Below are positions 54,437 through 63,216 of a stretch of 64,000 bases of DNA, one piece after another. Source of the stretch: Flavobacterium microcysteis (GTDB lineage Bacteria; Bacteroidota; Bacteroidia; Flavobacteriales; Flavobacteriaceae); the NCBI RefSeq assembly GCF_006385255.1, contig NZ_VFJE01000053.1, positions 1 through 64,000 of the forward strand. The letters run 5' to 3'. Under the pieces are notes generated by a model. That model was not told the DNA's origin. It searched no databases and saw only the letters and a list, made by a program, of their open reading frames with translations. Made by a program: the position numbers and the translations under genes. Within the stretch, counting starts at the first letter, position 1, and each line of letters opens with the position of its first letter.

Positions 54437-54460
54437 AACGCCTTGAAAATTCAAGGCGTT
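54437..54460. terminator. Terminator, copy 1 of a repeated hairpin
   Basis: AACGCCTTGA/TCAAGGCGTT with an AAAT loop and A/T-runs on either side. It serves the DUF4369 gene and the convergent RCC1 gene. Nearly identical copies are at 55917-55940 and 57441-57466. Confidence 0.88.
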
Positions 54461-54485
54461 TTTTATTATTACATATATGAAATTA

Positions 54486-55832
54486 CTAATTCTTAATTAT
54501 TTTTGCGTTTTGAGTTCCCTTATCCGTAAATAGCTTTACGATATAAGTACCAGAAGTTACATTGGAAATATCTAACACGATATTTGTCTCAGTCTTCGCA
54601 TTCTTCATCAGAATTAACCTTCCTTGCAGATCATATAGCTCTATTTTCTCCAATTGTGACTGACGGGTTTCAATATTCAAAACAGCATTGGCAGGATTTG
54701 GATAAATTAGTGCCATCTCTAAATTGGCTGCAGGATTATCAACTGACAGAGCTGGACAACCTATTTCTATTGGACTGTTTCTTTGAATATTAGTACCATC
54801 ACCTAATTCTCTACCTAAATTTCCCCCCCATGCCCATAGTGTACCATCTGATTTTAATGCAAAATTGCTGGAATCACCTACTGTTATTTGTGACCAGTTG
54901 GTATCTGTGCCTGATTGAGTTGGTACAAGTTTAGTATTAGTTGTACCATCACCCAGCTGGCCAAAATAGTTACTCCCCCATGCCCATAGTGTGCCATCCG
55001 TTTTTATGGCAATTGTACAGGCATCTCCTGCTTTAACTTCTGACCAATTGGCATCTGTCCCTATTTGTACCGGAGCGCTTCTATCAATAGTTGTTCCATC
55101 TCCAAGCCAACCTAACCCATTATCTCCCCAAGCCCAAAGTGTACCGTCTGTTTTTATAGCAGCCGAACGGAAAATTCCAGATGCTATTTTAGACCAATTA
55201 TTTTCTGCGCCTATTTGTATTGGAACATTGGCATATCTTAAGTTCCAATCCCAAAGTGTACCATTTGTTTTTAATATGACTACATGTGATCCACCCCAAG
55301 CAATTTTAGCCCAATCGGTATCGACACCTATTTGTACTGGGGTATTTCTTCGTGAATCCGGTGTATGCTCTCCATTATATCCCCAAGCCCAAAGCGTACC
55401 ATTCGTTTTTATTGCAATTGTAATGGCTTCTCCTGCTTCAATTTCTGACCAGTCATTTGAAACTCCTACCTGTATTGGAGTGCTTTTGTCAATAGTAGTT
55501 CCATCACCAAGCTCTCCATAAACATTACGCCCCCAGCTCCAAAGCGTGCCATCCGTTTTAATAGCAACTGTATGGAAGTATCCAGGTCTTACTTTAGACC
55601 AATTTGTTTCAGTACCTATCTGAATTGGAGTATTTTTATCGACTGTAGTACCATCACCTAGCTGACCATAATAATTACGCCCCCAAGCCCAAAGCTTACC
55701 ATCTGTTTTAATAGCAACTGTATACCAAAGACCAGCTCCCACTTGAGACCAACATTGGGCAAAAGAAAAGGCACTACTAAACAAAAGACAAGATACTAAT
55801 AGCTGCTTTTTTAGAGAGTAAATTATTTTCAT
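54486..55832 (-). CDS. RCC1-repeat T9SS type A protein, copy A
   Basis: A 448-aa protein with signal peptide ([16 protein letters not shown]). Seven-blade-type RCC1 repeats of about 50 residues follow ([26 protein letters not shown]....W). The T9SS type A sorting tail reads [40 protein letters not shown]. It is probably a secreted surface beta propeller. Its C-terminal about 90 residues are almost identical to the neighbouring copy B. One blade is degenerate in this copy ([14 protein letters not shown]). Confidence 0.92.
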   Translation of the reverse strand: MKIIYSLKKQLLVSCLLFSSAFSFAQCWSQVGAGLWYTVAIKTDGKLWAWGRNYYGQLGDGTTVDKNTPIQIGTETNWSKVRPGYFHTVAIKTDGTLWSWGRNVYGELGDGTTIDKSTPIQVGVSNDWSEIEAGEAITIAIKTNGTLWAWGYNGEHTPDSRRNTPVQIGVDTDWAKIAWGGSHVVILKTNGTLWDWNLRYANVPIQIGAENNWSKIASGIFRSAAIKTDGTLWAWGDNGLGWLGDGTTIDRSAPVQIGTDANWSEVKAGDACTIAIKTDGTLWAWGSNYFGQLGDGTTNTKLVPTQSGTDTNWSQITVGDSSNFALKSDGTLWAWGGNLGRELGDGTNIQRNSPIEIGCPALSVDNPAANLEMALIYPNPANAVLNIETRQSQLEKIELYDLQGRLILMKNAKTETNIVLDISNVTSGTYIVKLFTDKGTQNAKIIKN

Positions 55833-55916
55833 GTTTTATTTTATAAATATCCCTTCAAAGAAAAGAAAAATATGTTATTGCTAAAAATACTTTTTCAATT
55901 CATCTCTTAACAAAAA

Positions 55917-55940
55917 AACGCCTTGAAAATTCAAGGCGTT
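55917..55940 (-). terminator. Terminator, copy 2 of a repeated hairpin
   Basis: Same AACGCCTTGA/TCAAGGCGTT hairpin as at 54437, located after RCC1 copy B. It shows that the duplication unit includes its terminator. Confidence 0.88.
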
Positions 55941-55971
55941 TTTTTATTACGTTATATGGAAATAGAAAGTA

Positions 55972-57357
55972 CTAATTCTTAATTATTTTTGTGTTTTGAG
56001 TTCCCTTATCTGTAAATAGCTTTACGATATAAGTACCAGAAGTTACATTGGAAATATCTAACACGATATTTGTCTCAGTCTTCGCATTCTTCATCAGAAT
56101 TAACCTTCCTTGCAGGTCATATAGCTCTATTTTCTCTAATTGTGACTGACGGGTTTCAATATTCAAAACAGCATTGGCAGGATTTGGATAAATTAGTGCC
56201 ATCTCTAAATTGGCTGCGGGATTATCAACTGACAGAGCTGAACAGCTTATTTCTCTTGGTGCATATCTATCATTAGTAGTACCATCACCTATTTGACCAG
56301 AGAAGTTGGACCCCCAAGTCCAAAGTGTGTTATCTGTTTTTAATGCAATAACGTGCATATACCCCATTGTTATTTGTGACCAATTGGTATCTGTACCTAC
56401 TTGTCTCGGTATAACATTTCTACCGTTAGGATCACCATGATTGCCTAGCTGACCAAAATAATTAGCTCCCCAGGTCCATAGCGTGCCATCAGTTTTTACT
56501 GCTACCGTATTGATATTTGAGGCTGCTATTTGAGACCAATTGGTATCTGTTCCAATTTGTATTGGAGTAGTCTTTCCAATTGTGGTACCATCACCAAGCC
56601 AACTCCACTGGTTAGCTCCCCAGGCCCATAGCGTACCATCTGTTTTTAATGCAACTGTATGCATATATCCTGTTGCTATTTTTGACCAATCATTTGCCGT
56701 ACCTATCTGTATCGGAGTGGTTTTAAGAGTTGTAGTACCATCACCTAATTGACCTTCACTATTTCCTCCCCAGGCCCAAAGTGTACCATTCGTTTTTAAT
56801 GCAATTATATGTCCTAAGCCACGTGAAATCTTAGACCAATCGGTATCAGTACCTACTTGCTCCGGGGTATCTCTATACTCAGCATTCTCATCTAAATCAA
56901 TGATACCCCATGACCAAAGTGTACCATCCGTTTTTATTGCAATATTACGAGCATCTTTTGCTTCAATCTGTGACCAATCACTTAAAACTCCAATTCGTAT
57001 TGGAGTGCTTTTGTTAATAATAGTACCGTCACCTAGCTGACCATAATCATTGCGCCCCCAAGCCCAAAGCGTGCCATCGGTTTTTATTGCAAATGTGTGA
57101 TATCCTCCAGCACATACTTTAGCCCAATTTGTATCAGTACCAATTTGAATCGGAGCGCTTTTGTCGGTTGTAGTACCATCACCTAATTGACCATAGGCAT
57201 TACCTCCCAAAGCCCAAATTGTACCATCGGTTTTTAACGCAACAGTATGGAGGCGGCCTCCTGTTATTTGAGACCAGCATTGCGCAAAAGAAAAGACGCT
57301 ATTAAGCAAAAGACAAGATACTAATAGCTGCTTTTTTAGAGAGTAAATTATTTTCAT
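55972..57357 (-). CDS. RCC1-repeat T9SS type A protein, copy B
   Basis: A 461-aa paralog of the gene downstream, with a near-identical signal peptide and sorting tail (only Ala/Thr differs near the end) and diverged blades between. RCC1 repeats run from about 25 to 375 ([38 protein letters not shown]). It is T9SS cargo by family. The two genes are in tandem on the minus strand with the same upstream motif (TTCTTTGAAGG) before each ATG. Their shared ends suggest gene conversion or recent duplication. Confidence 0.92.
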   Translation of the reverse strand: MKIIYSLKKQLLVSCLLLNSVFSFAQCWSQITGGRLHTVALKTDGTIWALGGNAYGQLGDGTTTDKSAPIQIGTDTNWAKVCAGGYHTFAIKTDGTLWAWGRNDYGQLGDGTIINKSTPIRIGVLSDWSQIEAKDARNIAIKTDGTLWSWGIIDLDENAEYRDTPEQVGTDTDWSKISRGLGHIIALKTNGTLWAWGGNSEGQLGDGTTTLKTTPIQIGTANDWSKIATGYMHTVALKTDGTLWAWGANQWSWLGDGTTIGKTTPIQIGTDTNWSQIAASNINTVAVKTDGTLWTWGANYFGQLGNHGDPNGRNVIPRQVGTDTNWSQITMGYMHVIALKTDNTLWTWGSNFSGQIGDGTTNDRYAPREISCSALSVDNPAANLEMALIYPNPANAVLNIETRQSQLEKIELYDLQGRLILMKNAKTETNIVLDISNVTSGTYIVKLFTDKGTQNTKIIKN

Positions 57358-57440
57358 GTTTTTGTTTTACAAATGTTCCTTCAAAGAAAAGAAAAAATAA
57401 TATTCTAAAATATTTTTTTCAATAGATCTCTTTTATAAAA

Positions 57441-57466
57441 AAACGCCTTGTTAATTCAAGGCGTTT
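57441..57466 (-). terminator. Orphan terminator, copy 3 of a repeated hairpin
   Basis: AAACGCCTTG/CAAGGCGTTT with a TTAATT loop differs from copies 1 and 2 at only two loop-proximal bases. No gene needs it here, because the tRNA has its own terminator. It may be left from a lost third RCC1 gene. Confidence 0.75.
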
Positions 57467-57510
57467 TTCGTTTCAGGATATCCAAAATCCAAAATCTCTT
57501 AAAAACAAAA

Positions 57511-57530
57511 AACCATCCTTTCGGATGGTT
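57511..57530 (-). terminator. tRNA-Thr terminator
   Basis: AACCATCC/GGATGGTT with TTTC loop and flanking A/T-runs, just downstream of the tRNA on the minus strand. Confidence 0.85.
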
Positions 57531-57540
57531 TTTCTTATTG

Positions 57541-57614
57541 AGCCGATAGAGGGACTCGAACCCACGACCTGCTGATTACAAATCAGCTGCTCTAGCCAGC
57601 TGAGCTACACCGGC
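57541..57614 (-). tRNA. tRNA-Thr (anticodon TGT)
   Basis: A 74-nt cloverleaf. The acceptor GCCGGTG pairs with TATCGGC (two G-U pairs). The D arm has AGCTCAGCTGGCTAGAGC. The anticodon stem GCTGA/TCAGC encloses loop TTTGTAA, giving anticodon TGT. The T arm is GTGGGTTCGAGTCCCTC-like. The 3' CCA is not encoded. A consensus promoter lies just upstream and a terminator downstream, so it is an independent unit. Confidence 0.96.
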
Positions 57615-57629
57615 ATCTCAATACGGGTG

Positions 57630-57659
57630 CAAATATAGTTCTGAATTTTAATTTTCCAA
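57630..57659 (-). promoter_or_regulatory. tRNA-Thr promoter
   Basis: Minus-strand TATATTTG (57630-57637) with TTG (57657-57659), 19-nt spacer. The -7 element ends 16 bp before the tRNA 5' end. Confidence 0.75.
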
Positions 57660-57692
57660 AAAAAATCTGCACTTTTTTTATCTTTTTTTAGA

Positions 57693-57959
57693 CTACAAAG
57701 CGTTAATTTTAGCAACCAATTGATTAGCAGTTTGTTCTAATTCTACATTGATTTGCTTGAAATGTGCTTTTTTATTTTCTACATTTTTTGCGTTCACTTT
57801 TGCGATCAAAGAATCAAAAGCAACAATTGCCTCATCAATCAAAGCTTCAGAAGCTTCAGTTGGTTTTCCTGTTGTTGACATTTCCCAGATATATACTGCT
57901 TCAATAATGTCTCCTAATACGTAATTGATGTCTTTCTTTAAATTCCTAACGTTTGCCAT
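57693..57959 (-). CDS. Small conserved helical protein, function unknown
   Basis: An 88-aa soluble protein (MANVRNLKKDINYVLGDIIEAVYIWEM) that is all-helical with no motif I can name. Start and length look firm: a -7-like box (57985-57992) lies 26 bp upstream. Similar short proteins occur in flavobacteria, but no role is known to me. It lies alone between tRNA-Thr and manA. Confidence 0.75.
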   Translation of the reverse strand: MANVRNLKKDINYVLGDIIEAVYIWEMSTTGKPTEASEALIDEAIVAFDSLIAKVNAKNVENKKAHFKQINVELEQTANQLVAKINAL

Positions 57960-57984
57960 TTTTTTAAATTTTAATTTGCGTCTG

Positions 57985-57992
57985 CAAAATTA
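57985..57992 (-). promoter_or_regulatory. Candidate -7 element for the 88-aa protein gene
   Basis: Minus-strand TAATTTTG matches TAnnTTTG. The -33 element is not obvious. Confidence 0.4.
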
Positions 57993-58017
57993 AGCATAAT
58001 CTTTCTATTTGAGGCTA

Positions 58018-58983
58018 TTAAATATAAATTTCTAAAAGTACAGCCTGCCCTTCTAATTCATACTCTTGCATTGCAGCGGGCAACAATACCGTATCTCCTT
58101 TTTTATAATCCCATACTGTTTCGTTGTATTTTACTTTAAAATCACCTTCCATACACATATAAACCGTAAAAGATTCATGCTGTTTCTTTATTTCTATCTT
58201 ACCGTTAAGCGGCAAATAATCGGTAGTAAAATAAGGGCATATCACTACCGGATTGCTTTTATTTTCTTCTTGGGTGTAGGTTCTCTTTGTATCAGTCCTA
58301 TCATAATTAATTGCATCCAGCGCCAGATCAATATGAAGTTCTCTCGATTTTCCTTCTGCATCAACTCTATCCCAATCATAAACTCTATAGGTAATATCAG
58401 AAGTTTGCTGGATTTCAGCAATTACAATTCCGGCTCCGATGGCATGGATTGTTCCTGTTTCTAAAAAAAAGACATCACCTTTTTTTACAGTGATTTCTTC
58501 TAAGATTGACAATAGCGTCTTGTTTTCAAGGTTTTTCAAATACTTTTCCTTGCTTGACTTTTCTTTAAAACCTACCACAATTTTTGCATTTTCATCTGCC
58601 TGCATCACATACCACATTTCTGTTTTCCCAAAGGAATTATGACGCTTTTTGGCAAGTTCATCATTTGGATGCACCTGAATTGACAAGTCATCTTTAGCAT
58701 CGATAAACTTAAATAGCAAAGGGAATTCTGTACCAAACTTTCTGTGTACTGTTTTACCAAGAATTTCTTCGGGATATTGCGAAATCAATTCCGAAAGCAA
58801 TTTTCCTTTGTATTCGCCTACAGCAATACGGCTAATATCACCCGGAACAGTAGATAGTTCCCAGCTTTCGCCTGTTGTCTCTGACTGTATCGGCTTATCG
58901 AAAACGGTTTTGAGCTTCGTTCCTCCCCAGATACGCTCTTTTAGTATCGGTTCAAAAACCAGCGGATATATATGTAGACTCAT
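58018..58983 (-). CDS. manA: Mannose-6-phosphate isomerase, class I
   Basis: The 321-aa protein has the type I cupin phosphomannose isomerase motifs: WGGTKL, GESWELS, the zinc-site segments SIQVHPND and GKTEMWYV, and ETGTIHAIGAG. It converts mannose 6-phosphate and fructose 6-phosphate, feeding GDP-mannose and glycan synthesis or mannose use. The length matches the short bacterial form. It is probably linked functionally to the sugar genes at 16-21 kb, though not in their operon. Confidence 0.95.
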   Translation of the reverse strand: MSLHIYPLVFEPILKERIWGGTKLKTVFDKPIQSETTGESWELSTVPGDISRIAVGEYKGKLLSELISQYPEEILGKTVHRKFGTEFPLLFKFIDAKDDLSIQVHPNDELAKKRHNSFGKTEMWYVMQADENAKIVVGFKEKSSKEKYLKNLENKTLLSILEEITVKKGDVFFLETGTIHAIGAGIVIAEIQQTSDITYRVYDWDRVDAEGKSRELHIDLALDAINYDRTDTKRTYTQEENKSNPVVICPYFTTDYLPLNGKIEIKKQHESFTVYMCMEGDFKVKYNETVWDYKKGDTVLLPAAMQEYELEGQAVLLEIYI

Positions 58984-59068
58984 AATTTTTTTGGAAACAA
59001 ATTACAGAAATTCCCAATCTTGCTTGTACTACTATTTTTGAAATAGCTTATATGATTTCTAGTTCGTC

Positions 59069-59479
59069 CTATTCTCCTTTATAACTCACAAAATTTCGTG
59101 GAGTTTCATAAAGAATAACTTCCAGATCTTTATCGGTATCAATTCTTTTTCTGATCTTATTCCAGATAACAACAACAATATTTTCGGCTGTCGGATTCAA
59201 GTCTAAGAATTCTGGCACATCTAAATTCAGGTTTTTATGATCAAAAGGTTTTTCAACCTCATCAAGAATAATATCGGCCAAATCCTTGATATCGATCACA
59301 TAGCCCGTATCAGGATTGATTTTTCCAGTCACGCTAACAATCAATTCATAATTATGTCCATGAAAATTAGGATTGTTGCACTTCCCAAAAACCGAATCGT
59401 TTTTTTCATCCGACCAATCTTTACGATATAAGCGGTGTGCGGCGTTAAAATGGGCTTTTCTGCTGACAGTTACTCTCAT
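59069..59479 (-). CDS. queD: 6-carboxytetrahydropterin synthase QueD / PTPS family
   Basis: A 136-aa protein with zinc-ligand histidines H15 (FNAAHRL), H40 and H42 (FHGHNYEL) and the catalytic Cys34 (FGKCNNPN). The C-terminal part has DHKNLNLD and the Glu in LYETPRN. These are the PTPS/QueD fold residues. In bacteria it usually makes the queuosine precursor, although pterin synthesis is possible. No other que genes are near it. Confidence 0.93.
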   Translation of the reverse strand: MRVTVSRKAHFNAAHRLYRKDWSDEKNDSVFGKCNNPNFHGHNYELIVSVTGKINPDTGYVIDIKDLADIILDEVEKPFDHKNLNLDVPEFLDLNPTAENIVVVIWNKIRKRIDTDKDLEVILYETPRNFVSYKGE

Positions 59480-59502
59480 CTTGGAAGTATTATTCTATTA
59501 TT

Positions 59503-59597
59503 TGTGATTTTTGATTTAGGATTTTTGATTTGTGCCTTTTTGACTTTCAACTTTCGACTTTCAACTTTCGACTTTCAACTTTCAACTTTACAACTTA
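59503..59597. repeat. Short tandem repeats between queD and idi
   Basis: TTTTTGATTT words followed by several copies of TTTCAACTTTCGAC (about 14 bp, degenerate). They run into the idi stop codon at 59588-59590, so the last codons of idi lie in the array. Confidence 0.7.
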
Positions 59598-60115
59598 TGT
59601 TCTTCAAGAAAGTGATAAAATTCATCAAAAATAATCTTGAACCACACTGTATATTTTTCCGGATTCACCTGCATGTCATCTTTGATTGCATCAATATCCA
59701 TCCATTTCCAGTTTTCTACTTCTTCAGGATTGATTTCGGGTTCTCCATCAAAATAGCCAACCATTACATGATCCAATTCATGTTCTGTCAAGCCATTGTC
59801 AAACGGCGCTTTATAGATAAAATGAAACAGTTCTTTCAGTTCTGTTGAAAAACCCATTTCCTCCATAAGTCGGCGGTTTCCTGCCTGAATATTGCTTTCA
59901 CCTTCACGCTGATGACTGCAACAGGTGTTTGTCCACAACAATGGCGAATGGTATTTCTGTGAAGCACGCTGCTGGAGCATTACTTCATTTTTTGAATTCA
60001 GTATAAAAATCGAAAATGCTCTGTGGAGCTGCGCTTTTTCATGAGCTTCCAGTTTTGGCATTAATCCAATCTGCTCATCACGCTCATTAACCAATATTAC
60101 TTTTTCTTCTATCAT
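59588..60115 (-). CDS. idi: Isopentenyl-diphosphate delta-isomerase, type 1
   Basis: A 175-aa Nudix-fold enzyme with the type I IDI motifs: active-site Cys in LWTNTCCSHQREGES, RRLMEEMGF and the acidic ELDHVMVG. It isomerises IPP and DMAPP for isoprenoid synthesis (quinones, carotenoids, undecaprenol). The C-terminus FYHFLEEHKL meets the short tandem repeats downstream. It is probably a single-gene unit on the minus strand with queD behind it. Confidence 0.95.
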   Translation of the reverse strand: MIEEKVILVNERDEQIGLMPKLEAHEKAQLHRAFSIFILNSKNEVMLQQRASQKYHSPLLWTNTCCSHQREGESNIQAGNRRLMEEMGFSTELKELFHFIYKAPFDNGLTEHELDHVMVGYFDGEPEINPEEVENWKWMDIDAIKDDMQVNPEKYTVWFKIIFDEFYHFLEEHKL

Positions 60116-60234
60116 AACTTTGTATACCTGACAAAAATACGAAAAAGAAACGGCCTTGTGAAATCAATAATTATTAGAGCTTTTTCATGAGTTATATGAT
60201 TTTGAATATATTTGGGATATAATTCAAATTGCAT

Positions 60235-61216
60235 ATGAAACAAAGACTTTTTATCTATATAGTATTTCTGATATTTTCAAACAACCTCTTTGCTCATAAA
60301 AACATGTATATTGTAGAAACTTATGGCAACGTCACGTTTATTTAAAAACAGGTTTTGAATATTCTGAAATTGAAAAAATAAGAGTGATAGGGAAACTGTC
60401 TGAGAAACTATCAAAGAGACTCAATTATAAAGATACTTTGTTGATTGAATACGTCAACGATTATGGAGATCGTTTACCGGAGGAAATTTATACGTTTGAA
60501 AACAACAACACAAATCTCAAATTCACTATTGATGATAACCACGATTTTAGACCTTTTGATTATGTCAAAGCCCATAAGGAATATTACAACCTAGATGAAA
60601 CAAATTTAAATAAAAAAAATTATGGAATCTCGATAAGAATAAATGCTAATAGTATTGATATTGAACAAGTATTAAAATTAGTTGAATACTCAATCCAAAA
60701 CCGTAAATCTTTAAACCATAAATTAGAGAAAAAAAATTTGTGATAGATGGCCGGGAAGATGAGAACCCATATATCTACCCCGTAAGTATTATCCCTAAAA
60801 AATTGTTTGATCAGATTACTTCAAGTAAATCTGATCTTGTAGGAGAAATAATAAACGAAAAAACAAAAATAGATCTAGAAAAAGGTTCTAAAATTGAACT
60901 TTATTGGAGTAATAATGAATTTCTATTCGAGGTAGGATCTTATTACAGTTCAGAAAAGCGCCTATTCAAAATCAAAGATTACTACTATTACACCTATATT
61001 GATCCAATGTCATTGCTGGTATTCGTAGATAAAGAAAACTTCTACTATTTGCACCATGAAAATATTTCAGGAATGTTAATCCATATAGATAACGGAACTC
61101 TTTGGCCATTCCAGGCTATGAGTAGGTTTGGCAAACAGGTAATCCTTTTTAATAATTACAATAAAATAAATATCTTTTTAACAGATAAAAACAAGGTCAT
61201 CTCTAAATTTGAATAA
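60235..61216 (+). pseudogene. Secreted protein gene broken by two frameshifts
   Basis: Piece 1 (60235-60345) encodes a signal peptide and MYIVETYGNVT before a TAA. The frame one base over continues directly with HVYLKTGFEYSEIEKI into the frame open at 60384-60743 (IGKLSEKLSKRLNYKDTLLIEY). That piece ends at an eight-A run with TGA. A second shift there rejoins the frame open to 61216 (IDGREDENPYIYPVSII). Adding one base near 60332 and shifting within the A-run would give one protein of about 325 residues starting with a secretion signal. The family is not known to me. It is either a decayed gene or carries sequencing errors at the A-run. Confidence 0.7.
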
Positions 61217-61272
61217 CCCATTTAAAAGACATTATAAAGATCTTTTATTCTAACATCATATAGTACAAAAGC

Positions 61273-61821
61273 ATGAAAAGGATTCTTGTTATCATTATTT
61301 TCTTATTTTCAACTAGTGTTTGGTCACAAGAGAAAACAGAAAACATTGATTCGTTAAAAACAAAATCTATTGAACTCTTTAGAAATCTATTTTGGAATAA
61401 TCCTCCCAGATATCAAAAATGGGTAAATGATTATGAAAATTTATATACTACTGGCCAAAAAACAGAGCTTACTACCCTCATTGATAATTTTGAGAAAGAA
61501 ACTTCTTTCGAGATAGCAATTGTCACAATTGACACGATAAGAGTTGAAGAAGATAAATTTGAAGATCTATCTCTGCATATTGCCAAAACTTGGGGAGTTG
61601 GAAAGCGTTTTAAGGACAATGGAATCTTAATTGCCATTTCAAAAGGTTACAGGAAGATGAGAATACAGAATGGAAATGGAACTGAAAAAATATTCACAAA
61701 CGAAGAAACACAGTTGGTTATTGACAACAATTTCATCCCCTATTTCAAAAAAGAAGAGTATTTTAATGGAACATTATCAGGATTAAAAGAAATAATGCGG
61801 ATTCTGAAAAACAAAATGTAA
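61273..61821 (+). CDS. TPM-domain secreted protein
   Basis: A 182-aa protein with signal peptide (ILVIIIFLFSTSVWSQ). The TPM domain spans about 50-175 (LTTLIDNFEKETSFEIAIVTI, LSLHIAKTWGVGKRFKDNGILIAISKGYRKMRIQNG). It lacks the C-terminal membrane helix that many TPM proteins have, so it is likely periplasmic. TPM proteins are linked to photosystem assembly or phosphatase-like roles elsewhere; here the job is unknown. It follows the broken gene by about 55 bp on the same strand. Confidence 0.88.
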   Translation: MKRILVIIIFLFSTSVWSQEKTENIDSLKTKSIELFRNLFWNNPPRYQKWVNDYENLYTTGQKTELTTLIDNFEKETSFEIAIVTIDTIRVEEDKFEDLSLHIAKTWGVGKRFKDNGILIAISKGYRKMRIQNGNGTEKIFTNEETQLVIDNNFIPYFKKEEYFNGTLSGLKEIMRILKNKM

Positions 61822-61873
61822 TGCCTGTTTAATACTATCAAAAAGGCATTACATCATTTATTTATTCTTACTA

Positions 61874-62245
61874 TTAAACATGTTGATCTAATAAAATCAT
61901 ATTACCATCAGGATCGGCAATCATCAAACTCGCCGGACCGGTTGTTGCTTCATCGGCTTCGCTAATCAAAGACAGGCCTGATGCTTTCAGGCTTTTCTGT
62001 ATCTCTCTTACATCTTCAAAATCATTGAGCTTTTGAGCATTTTGGTCCCAACCAGGATTAAATGTCATCAGATTTCCTTCAAACATTCCTTGAAACAACC
62101 CGATGATTGTATCTCCGTTTTTTAGGATAAGCCAATTGTGTGAAATATCTCCTCCAAAAGCAGTAAAGCCAAGAGTCTCGTAAAATTTTTTAGAAGCATG
62201 AATATCCTTAACACTCAAGCTGATTGAAAATGCACCTAGTTTCAT
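61874..62245 (-). CDS. VOC family (glyoxalase-like) protein
   Basis: A 123-aa protein with the beta-alpha-beta-beta-beta pattern of VOC domains: SVKDIHASKKFYETLGF, a middle strand (NWLILKNGDTIIGLFQG) and the C-terminal ASLMIADPDGNMILLDQH. It is a single VOC domain that would form a dimer with metal-binding active sites. Substrate class cannot be told. It stands alone on the minus strand. Confidence 0.9.
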   Translation of the reverse strand: MKLGAFSISLSVKDIHASKKFYETLGFTAFGGDISHNWLILKNGDTIIGLFQGMFEGNLMTFNPGWDQNAQKLNDFEDVREIQKSLKASGLSLISEADEATTGPASLMIADPDGNMILLDQHV

Positions 62246-62392
62246 TTGTTATCTTTTTTAATACAGACTAAGCTGATTGTTTTTTTATAAATATATACAT
62301 TTCATCCAATATTTCGATAAACCAAACGAACATCATAATAACGAACATCATAATAAGGTTTCAATTCTTTTTTTATTTCCTAATTTTATGCC

Positions 62393-63196
62393 ATGAAACA
62401 AATCTTTTCAATCCTTCTTATTACTGTAACGGCTATCTGTTCAGCTCAAAAAACCGAAATATATGTAATTGGTAACATACATGACAGTGTTCCCAACTAT
62501 CATCCAAAAATACTTCTGACCATGTTAGATAAGATAGGACCCGATATCATATTGCATGAAGTTGACAAAAAAGGAATGGAAGACTATGCCAAAGGCAATG
62601 GTCTTACAGAAAATGAGATCAGGGCCAGCACTCTTTATTCAAAAAAAAATCCTAATACCTTAAGGCTTCCTTTTGAATTTGAAGGAAGAAACCAATACCG
62701 CAAAGACCATGGTATGGTGCCAACAGATAATCTTTCAGTCAAACTGATCGACAGTCTTTACAAAGCCAAGCAACTAACTTCCAAGGAATCAAAAATATAC
62801 GAAACCTTCAATGCACTCACACAAGAGCTTATAAAGATTGCGGAAGGAACACCAGAAAAATTCAATAATTCGTCAACAGATCGTATTGCTGAAAAAAGAC
62901 AAAATTCCCAATATCATGAACTCTTGAAGATAACTGACAACAGACCTGAATTTTCAAAGAGATATGTCACAAAACCCAATGGAGAAAAGATAAGCTATAA
63001 AGATGGTTTCAAGAAGATGTCAGATTTTTGGGATCTCAGGAACAAAACCATGGCCCAGAATATCTACAACATAGCCCAGCAATATCCTGGTACAAAAATA
63101 GTTGTCCTAACCGGTTTCCTGCATCGCTATTATCTGATTAAAGAATTAAAAAAATTAAACAAGCAAAATTATATTCTCAAAGAGTTTTATGAATAA
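62393..63196 (+). CDS. Secreted protein of the TraB/TIKI/EreA-like type
   Basis: A 267-aa protein with a signal peptide (QIFSILLITVTAICSAQ). The first strand and motif (IYVIGNIHDSVPNYHP) resemble the GxxH entry of the TraB/TIKI/EreA-like fold. LILHEVD-type acid (IILHEVDKKGME), RNKTMAQNIYNIA and the closing VVLTGFLHRYYL supply the other expected conserved positions (E, R..MA.NI, GxxH). Members include proteases and esterases. I infer a periplasmic hydrolase; substrate unknown. No operon partner is evident. Confidence 0.65.
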   Translation: MKQIFSILLITVTAICSAQKTEIYVIGNIHDSVPNYHPKILLTMLDKIGPDIILHEVDKKGMEDYAKGNGLTENEIRASTLYSKKNPNTLRLPFEFEGRNQYRKDHGMVPTDNLSVKLIDSLYKAKQLTSKESKIYETFNALTQELIKIAEGTPEKFNNSSTDRIAEKRQNSQYHELLKITDNRPEFSKRYVTKPNGEKISYKDGFKKMSDFWDLRNKTMAQNIYNIAQQYPGTKIVVLTGFLHRYYLIKELKKLNKQNYILKEFYE

Positions 63197-63216
63197 AAGC
63201 TTGCCAATCTAGCTGT

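Noticed and set aside
57541..57614. tRNA-Thr as an integration site
   Set aside because: No duplicated 3' end and no integrase next to it. It has its own promoter and terminator.
58066..58464. A 132-aa plus-strand frame
   Set aside because: It is antisense to manA, with no conserved features.
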